A DNA stretch of 64,000 nt, taken from Protea cynaroides (Eukaryota; Streptophyta; Magnoliopsida; Proteales; Proteaceae). The stretch lies in NCBI GenBank assembly GCA_028583415.1, contig CM053276.1, positions 16,044,773 through 16,108,772 on the forward strand, read 5' to 3'. Shown here piece after piece: positions 56,798 to 64,000 of this stretch. The notes under the pieces are model-generated. The model saw only the letters and a program-made list of their open reading frames with translations, was not told the DNA's origin and made no database searches. Numbering within the stretch: position 1 is the first letter of the stretch; the number at the start of each line of letters is the position of its first letter. The position numbers were made by a program, and so were the translations under genes.

Positions 56798-57850
56798 ACC
56801 GTCGGGACACTTAGTCAAAGTGTTCGATTGTGTTTGTCGATACCTTGAGGGGTGATCTGATCTTTATTTACCGTCGGGACACTTAGTCAAGTGCTCGATT
56901 GTGTTTGTCGGATACCTTGAGGGGTGGTCGATCTCTGTTTACCGTCGGTGCACTTAGTCGAAAGTGTTCCGATTGTGTTTGTCTTTGTGTTCGTCGGATA
57001 CCTTGAGGGATGATTCGCGGTATTTACTTGCCATCGGGACACTTAGTCAAGTGCTCGATTGTATTTGTCGATACCTTGAGGGATGATTCGATATTTTTAC
57101 CGTCGGGACACTTAGTCAAGTGCTCGATTGTGTTTGTCGGATACCTTGAGGATGATTCTGATTTTTTTACTTGCCGTCGGGACACTTAGTCAAGTCGTTC
57201 GATTGTATTTTGACGAGATACCTTGAGGGTGGTTCTGATTTTTATTTGCCGTCGGGACTAGTCAAGTGCTCCGATCGTGTTTGTCGAGATATCCCGAGGG
57301 GTGATTCGGATCTTTATTTGCCGTCGGGACATTTAGTCAAGTGCTCCGATTGTGTTTGTCGGATACCTTGTGGGGTGATTCTCGATTTGTTTCCCATCAG
57401 TACTTAGTCAAGTGATCCGATTGTGTTCATCGAGGCCTTGGCGGGTGTTTTGATTAGTTGTCGCCGACACCTTGGCGGGTGATCTGGTCATTTTTCTCGA
57501 ACACCTTGGCGGGTGATTCGAAGCTTGTCAAAATGTCTAGTCGATGTTTTGATTCCTATTAGAACGCTTTAGTCAAGTGCTCTAATCTGATCTTTCTCTC
57601 ATCGTTGTCTAGTCGGGTATCTCGATTCTTTGACGGAACATCTAGTCGGGAATGTTGTTTCTCGCGAATGCTTAGTCAAGCACTCCATTTTGCTCCTTTC
57701 TTCGTTGAGCGTTTAATCAAGTGCTCCGATTAGATTCATTTTTCTCGTCGCCGCCTAGTCGTATGCTGATTCCTGACGGAACATCTAGTCGAATGTTCCT
57801 TGCTTTCTCGTTGGAATGCTTAGTCAAGCGCTCCGATTAAATTCTTTTAG
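56798..57850. repeat. 70-bp-class tandem array in the Tat 3' untranslated region
   Basis: About nine units of roughly 69-88 bp, each with CCGTCGGGACACTTAGTCAA, GATTGTGTTTGTCG and ATACCTTGAGG, start at about 56798, 56870, 56941, 57029, 57098, 57171, 57249, 57320 and 57392. From 57430 on they grade into shorter, more diverged phrases (CCTTGGCGGGTG, AACATCTAGTCG, AATGCTTAGTCAAG). Tandem arrays between pol and the 3' LTR are known in Tat/Ogre elements and can seed satellites. Confidence 0.85.
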
Positions 57851-57890
57851 TCTTTTCTTTTCTTCGCCCTCATTCACTTTGAATTTCTGG

Positions 57891-57906
57891 CCAGAGGGGC
57901 ATTCCC
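57891..57906 (+). promoter_or_regulatory. Tat polypurine tract region
   Basis: CCAGAGGGGCATTCCC directly precedes the TG start of the 3' LTR; the AGAGGGG core is the likely second-strand primer. Confidence 0.5.
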
Positions 57907-60900
57907 TGTGAGACCGATTTTTGGTCCATGTCTTATCAAGGGAATTTTTATCATTTTTGTCATTAGAATTTCTTGTATTTTTAGGTTATTAGAAAAAATA
58001 TTAAAAAAATAGAAATCATTAAAAGAAGAAAAAATATTATAAAATTACAAAAAAAATTGAGTGAGTTCGGGTTTAGGGATAGTCTAACTAGGAATTTGGA
58101 GTCTATTAGGATTATGTTGGGGTTTTGTATTTTCCATGGGCTTACTTATTAATGGGCTTCATTAAAAGAATGGGTTTAGACTAGGTTTAGTTTATGTTGG
58201 TGTTTAGGACATAGAATAATGGGTTTGTACCGGGGTTTAAATTAGGTGTTAATAAGATATAGACTAATGGGCTTGGGTTTGGGCTTAGGATATCAATTGT
58301 GTAGGAGTTTAGTTTTTTCTTCTTTCTATTCTCATTTTATCACATGTGTTGGATTGAAAGGAAATCAAAGAGAAGAATCTCGGCCCTTGGATTAGAGGTT
58401 AGAAAAACCTAGACAATAAAATCGAGAGAGACTGGTCGTGAGGGGAGAAAAGGAAGGAGGAAGGCGGCAGCAAAGGGGAGAAAGAGGAGGAGAAGGAAGA
58501 GAGAGGGAGATCTGGTCGTGACTATGGTGGCTGAAGGTAGAAGAGAGAGGTGACTATTTGAAGAAGATGGAGAGCAGCTGCGGCAAGGAGATGGAGATGA
58601 AATCGCTCGAAATAGGTTGGAGTTGAGAAGAAGAAAAGGGAAAAGGAGGCGGCAAGTAAAGGGGAGAGAAGAAGCCGAGAAGAGAAGGAAAAGAAAGGGG
58701 AAGAATGAATGGTGACCAGGAAAAGAGAGGGGATTCGGTGATTGCGTAAATGGGGGTTTGAGGAGGAGGGCTGGAGAGAGAGAGTTGCAGCCATTTGTGC
58801 GTGAAACCGGGAAGAAGAAGAAAAAGGGGGAAGAAGGAAAAGGAACGGCTGCTCGAGCGAGAGAAGAAGGAGAAGAAGACAGAGGTATGTTTACATTCTC
58901 CTTTTTTTATTTTGAAGAACTTGTTTTCTTTCGATGATCCTTCGACAAAATTTTTTTGAGTTTGCTTTTGTTATCTACATTTTTTTTCTCTCTTGATAAT
59001 GTTGATTAGCTGGTCACCTTTCTATTGCCTATGTTCTTGGTTAATTTTGTTTCTCTTGAAATAATGTATCCCCTTCTTGTTGTTTGATTCCCGTTGAGGT
59101 AAAATGGAATTCCCTTACTTCTTTATAGAAATCGTTTTTTTATGGGTTGTTCTATTTGTTCTTACGCGAGAATGATCTTTTCATTTCCAAGCCGCATTCT
59201 GCTAGCAAGGTTGGTGTCGGTTGGGATTGGGATTGGTTTTTTTTTTTTCTTCTAGTTTTTCTTAGCGGGTTTCGTTGGGGATTGGATTTTCTTCCAAAAG
59301 AGTTTTGGTTAGGTTAAGTATGTATTTTAATTCTTTTATGTTCTTATTTGCTTCTCAAGTAGTTTTAGTTAGGCTAAGGATTGTGTTTTTATTTTTTGTT
59401 TCTTCTTGCCATTTCTTCGCGCTTTCGGTTAGGTCCGGGATTGAATTTTTTTGGTTTTTATTATTATTTTCTGGTCCACAATACGGTGTCATACAGGGGT
59501 TAGTTTCTTTGCTCTACATGTTTCCGGTGATAGGTTCAGATTTTATTGGGTTTCTACTCGAGATTCAATTTTAAATGGTTGAGTGGGAATTTTGTTCGTG
59601 AGAGTTTTAATTTGTTGCTTTTCTGTGATTTGCCGCCATTCTTTATTTTTTGTTGAATCGATCCATATTATGCTGTTCGTCCAGTTTTTCCATTATTATT
59701 ATTTTTTTTTTTGAGCTACTATGCTGATTCATCATTGCGTGATTCCATCTCTATGCTTATATTTTTTCCAATTTTTTTCTTTTTCTATATCCATAGCCTA
59801 TATGGCATGAAACCACTCTTGATTGCTGCCCATGTGCCTTCCATCATTGCTTATGTATAATGCTTGGTTTAGTCCCATGGTCGGATCAACTTCATTGTTC
59901 AATTTGATTCAATCTATTTTGTTGGTGATAGTTTATTAACATAATGTGTTGGTTCAACCCGTAGTGGGTTTGGCTTAATGGTGATGGGTTGATTCAACCC
60001 TATGACGGGTTTGGCATAACCATGTTGGATTGATTCAGCCCATTATAGGACTCATTTAATTGTTTTGGGTTAATCCAACCCCATGATAGGAGTAGTTTAT
60101 GAAATCTAATTTATTTACACCATGGATCCAAAGTGCTTAAACTTGTCCATATTTGCTTAACCATGCTGATTTAGTTTAATAACTATATTTGGCTTGGTTC
60201 AGTCCCATAGTGAGTTGAGTTCGCTTGCATTGATGTTGGTTCAATCCCATTGTGGGATTGATTTATTTGTTGTGGGTTGATTCAAGGATATGCTGTGAGT
60301 CGATTTAACATGATGTGCTGGTTCAACCCAAAGTGGGTTTGGCTTAATAGTGATGGGTTGATTCATCCTCCGTAGGTTTGGTATAACCATAGGCCTGGAC
60401 TTAATTAAGCCCATACACTAGGTTCAACCAATGTACTTGGTTTGGGTTTTAAAATACTTAGCTTGGTTTAAAGTACTTGGTTTTGGTTTGATTGCTTGTT
60501 TCGATCATATGCTTGGCTGACTTCCCCATGTGTTTAATTTGACATGATCACAGGCTTAGTTAGTCACATCCATACTTAGTCATCCCCATGTATCCCCACC
60601 TTCAAGAGATGTTTTCTCACTTTGTGTCTGCGTAATAACTGAGTATGTGAGGCCCTCCCATCGGTCGTGAAACTTTAAGGCGACTTTAATGAGTCCATTC
60701 TTCGTTGGGATTCCCAAATCCCATGTTGAAGGGTGGGCCCCCCTTAGGCTATGGACCCGCTCAACCATTAAGTTTCGTCATATAATTTTTCCCCCCTCAA
60801 AGAAAATATCAAAAAGGAGAGAAAAGAAACAAAAACACAAAAAAGTGTCATGTTTCATGTTTCAGTGGTGGGAATCATGTTGATCTCCAACCTAGCTATT

Positions 60901-62024
60901 ACCTGAAGTTTTGTCTTTGGCCTTAGGCCAATCTTCCCCATGATTTGGGAATCTGGTGTAAGATCACTTTCTTCGAATGTTAGTTTGCCTTCTCTGAGTG
61001 CAAGAATTCGAGGTCCAAGTTCCTCCCGAGTGATGCTTTCGTTTAGTGCTGCAAGAAGTCGAGGTCCGAGTACCTCTTGAGTGATTCATTCATGAGGCGG
61101 TAGTCGAGGTCCAAGTACCTCTTGAGTGATGCCTTCTCGAGTGCAAGGAGTGAGGTCCGAGCACCTCTTGCAATGCCAAGTGGGGGGGGAGAGGGGGGGG
61201 TTAACTGAAGTTCGCAAACTACGTTTGACCCGATTCTCTAAGGATCACGTAATTTAGGCGCCGGGAGGTGGAGAGAACTCGAGTAGTTCACCCTTCGCGC
61301 ATGGTCACACGTGTTTCCTTTGTAAAGGGAGCACCTCACACACAACCACAACCACAACCACAATCCCGCACGAACTATCTTAAGTCTCGATTCCCGCCGC
61401 ACGGGGATACGAGGCGGTGGCCCGATCTCGAGCTCGGTCGGACCCATTACTCTGTTGTATTTTCCCATCTTAATCTATTCTTTAATTCATTCTTTGTTTT
61501 ATTCATTCTTTTAATTCATTATTTGTTTTATTCATGATTATTTCGGCATTTTTTTATCCATTCATTTGTTCGTTGATCCATTTATTGTCTGTTGATTTGT
61601 ATTTTTATTTTCAAGTCTATGTGGGCGGCACCCTAAGGTTTGAACAACTTAGAAACTTGGTCTAGGGTTCCCATTGCCTAGTGAAGCTTTAAATTGAATG
61701 ACTTTCAACATACATAAGTTTTAATAATGTAGGAAATGATAGGACAATGAAACCGGGGTCCATTGGCCAAGAGGCGAATTGGTGCCTAACACCTTCCCAA
61801 CTCATAACTTGATACTTATCCTTCTCTGCGGTAAGACTAGAAGCCAATCCATTGAGCATGAGTCATAGCATCTCTCCAAGTGAGAGACCATTTATAGGTC
61901 CTAGACCTTATCTAGGTGGCGACTCCATATTTTCACCTCTTCATTGGCATGGATGGATAAAAGTAACCAAGGCGAGAGCCTATTTTGATTCGTGAAGGAT
62001 CATGAAAATCCATTGTCCTCCACA
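57907..62024 (+). mobile_element. Tat-type 3' LTR (copy C)
   Basis: 4118 bp from TGTGAGACC to GTCCTCCACA. Its 5' side is Tat internal sequence, so it is a 3' LTR. Its 3' side is CAATG and then segment X, identical in position to LTR A. It matches LTR A along the whole length, including the middle part that differs in B, and lacks the nested solo LTR. It carries many more small indels than A, B or D. The 47-bp array is present in damaged form at about 60987-61175. Confidence 0.85.
60987..61175. repeat. 47-bp tandem repeat in LTR C, about 4 damaged units
   Basis: GAGGTCCAAG/GAGGTCCGAG with ACCTCTTG recur about every 47-60 bp, but unit borders are disrupted by indels compared with LTRs A and B. 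A G-run artefact-like stretch (GTGGGGGGGGAGAGGGGGGG) lies just after, at about 61180-61200. Confidence 0.75.
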
Positions 62025-63466
62025 CAATGCATATGTTGATGTACTCTAAATATTAGTGACATTCAATTAAATATCCATTTGTATTGGCATACTGGTGCAT
62101 GTCAATGCATATGTTGATGTACTCTAAATATTAATATGCCCTTTTCCAACTCGATGTTAGATTAAAAAAAAAAAAAAACCATAAAAATGAATGGCTTTAA
62201 AAACACCTCACTTTCCTTTGCTCACATCAAAGCAAGCTTTGAGAAAATCACATATTAACCTTGGCCATTACAAGGATATCATCTAATGAATTAACTCGAT
62301 TAAAATAGAAAGTTTCAAAAGGAAGAAGGGTATTCATTATGGGGTGGGCCCATCTCCACATGACAACTGGCAAATTTCCAATAGGGCATTGACACTCGAT
62401 TCCCTTTAATGGAATATTGTTGGGTTATCATGGAAATCACAATATATAAGGGATAGTTTTGATATTTTAAGGGGAAGGCCGGGAAGGGGTGGGAGGTTTT
62501 GCACGATCCATGTAAGGGATTTTCTTATTGACTCCTAGTGATCGATGTGTCCATTGTATCATGCAAAAACAACCCTCACCCATCTTGTCCGAAAATACCA
62601 AAAATACCCCAAAATATACAAACCGGGGTTTGGATTAGTGTAGAGCACATGAATAAGCAAAGGGTAATATTGGCTGCAAGTTACCAACAAAAGAAAAAAA
62701 GGTTTATTTTGGCTGCACGGTTGCTGAATTTCAATGAAGTTTAATTTGAACCAAGAGATTCCCCATATGGAACATCAACCCCTATTATTAGTGAGTGATT
62801 TCTACTTAATAATTCATATGAAACACCCTGTACTTATCCATATATACTAATCTATATAAGTAGAGTAGGTTTTCTTTCAAACACACAAAAGCATAAACAA
62901 CTTTGCCTCATTAAACAAACTTCTAATGAAATGGTCAAAGACTCAAAGCCTTTATCTACATTTTTTGTGTAGGAACAACAGCTTGGGAAGAATCACTAGC
63001 ATCTCATTGAGAGCAAAGCAGAAACATGAGGCGAGGCGATGCCTTAGTCAGATGGTGCATTCAGAGGCTCGATGGCATTATTGAAAATTCAAATGTCCAT
63101 GATGTGTGCAAATGTAATCTTTGAGACATCTTCTATCATGCATTCTTACTTGATGATAACCAGCCCATGAATACTTTTAGTAAAAATAGTTGCCTTCATA
63201 ATACATCTGGGAAACTCATTCCAATTTGAATGGGAAATCTATCCCAAATGGTGACCGATTTAGGCCCTGTAATCTATACAAAACTCTAACTTTCATCTTT
63301 GTATTGGCATATATCTTGTGCATGTTAATGCATATGTTGATGTACTATAAATATTAATATGCATTTTTCCAACTCGAATGATTTAAAATTAAAAAAAAAA
63401 AATAGTGATATGTTTTGTGCATTTACAAGAATTGTCATAGCATTTACAAGAATTATCATATCATTT
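62025..63466. other. Host segment X, copy 2
   Basis: Aligns phrase by phrase with 13374-14805, starting at CAATGCATATGTTGATG and including both copies of the TGTATTGGCATAT repeat and the foldback. It differs by many short indels. No Copia insertion is present. Confidence 0.8.
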
Positions 63467-63745
63467 GACCATGTGATAGAGATATGGAACAAGATGATAT
63501 CACTGAGGCTGACGTTGGTTTGAAATGAAAGATCTCTTCTCTCTTTCTTTTTTTTTTTTTGGTTGTCGTACCATCAGTTCTACACTACATGGGCTTAATT
63601 TGATGTTTTGATTTGATATCCTCATCTTAATGTAATTGCCTTGATGCGTGGGTGTGGGTCCGTCTTGCTATATTTGTGAAAAAATCCTAATCAATGAGTG
63701 GTATAGAAGGTTCATCAGAGTGGAGAGGACTCGGCCTTGATGGAG
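63467..63745 (+). pseudogene. RBR gene fragment, copy 2, uninterrupted
   Basis: Corresponds to 14806-14838 plus 26551-26800 without the Copia insertion: AACAAGATGATAT runs straight on into sequence matching CAATGGAGGCTAGTG. It contains RBR intron and the start of exon 2; the acceptor is GCGTGG instead of GCAGG. It cannot be spliced or translated. It preserves the pre-insertion site of the Copia element. Confidence 0.75.
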
Positions 63746-64000
63746 ATCTCTTATGAGGCCACCTCAGAGGGAGATTCCATCCACCAAAGTGAATCCATCT
63801 CAGATCTTGGATGCATTTTTGAATAAATCAAGATACGTGTTGATCCATTTTAAATGGGTGAGATCCCCATTACAATGGTCTCACGTTAAATATCTTTTCC
63901 TCCATTGTCCTATGGGAAATATAGCGTTGTTAATGTGGAGTTGGTATGAAGGAGGTAATGGGTGTCGAACCCATTTTGTCTTTAAGAAAGATTAGGGAGA
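63746..64000. other. Right end of segment X copy 2 and start of LTR-like fragment
   Basis: Matches 26801-27060, including TTGATCCATTTTAAATGGGT and the final GTAATGGGTGTC, so the duplicated region continues beyond the window. Confidence 0.7.

Noticed and set aside
56798..57850. CRISPR-like or satellite array as an independent locus
   Set aside because: Units are contiguous tandem copies within the 3' untranslated region of a Tat element, with no unique spacers.
28136..62024. LTRs B and C as the two ends of a single giant element
   Set aside because: The flanks do not match (GTTTG against CAATG), the LTR middles are of different types, and the 34327-34640 internal stretch is repeated at 47960-48300, so two separate elements are involved.

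Overview
The window looks like intergenic nuclear DNA from a flowering plant with a large, repeat-rich genome. It has intron-containing genes of plant type, Tourist-like MITEs, Copia, Ty3/Gypsy-Tat and hAT elements, and long AT-rich stretches. I cannot name the species. There are no rRNA genes, CRISPR arrays, operons or other prokaryotic features. Most of the 64 kb is a nest of transposable elements at several stages of decay. Only one host gene appears complete: a two-exon RBR-type E3 ubiquitin ligase at 35309-36550.

Layout. 1-7128: gene-free AT-rich DNA with three related Tourist-like MITEs (888-1172, 2632-2939, 2943-3215), a Mutator-type foldback MITE with a 9-bp target duplication (3373-3592), and hAT-like remnants. 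7129-13373: a solo LTR of a Tat-type Gypsy element, itself carrying a solo Copia-type LTR (10649-12796). 13374-14838 plus 26551-27027: a host segment ('X') ending in a dead fragment of the RBR gene. It is split by a degenerate minus-strand Copia element (14839-26550), which in turn holds a hAT element (16590-21683). 27028-35040: an LTR-like fragment, then a full 4.4-kb Tat LTR with primer-binding site and a truncated internal region. 35041-36550: the RBR gene. 36663-38021: another Tat LTR fragment, running straight into a hAT element (transposase pseudogene 38838-41058). 42642-45634: the 3' half of a ribonucleotide reductase large-subunit gene, now a pseudogene. 47960-57906: Tat internal region (RT, RNase H, a second archaeal-type RNase H, integrase) broken by a MITE (49029-49775) and a 2.4-kb solo LTR (51771-54141), followed by an extra unidentified reading frame and a 70-bp-class tandem array. 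57907-62024: the 3' Tat LTR. 62025-64000: a second copy of segment X without the Copia insertion.

How it fits together. Target-site duplications fix most insertion boundaries: CAATG, AGGGA, GATAT, CACTCAAT, ACCAT, TAA/TTA, TGA and ATATCAAGG. The two X segments (about 48.7 kb apart) both begin at CAATG directly after a Tat LTR. This suggests one Tat insertion, a later duplication of the locus, and collapse of one copy to a solo LTR. The second X copy preserves the empty site of the Copia element, so that insertion is younger than the duplication (or absent from the duplicated chromatid). The hAT inside Copia is younger still. I found no clearly new biological system. The most interesting points are the nested chronology, the three RBR copies, the extra ORF in the Tat element, and the unusual indel pattern of the last 7 kb.
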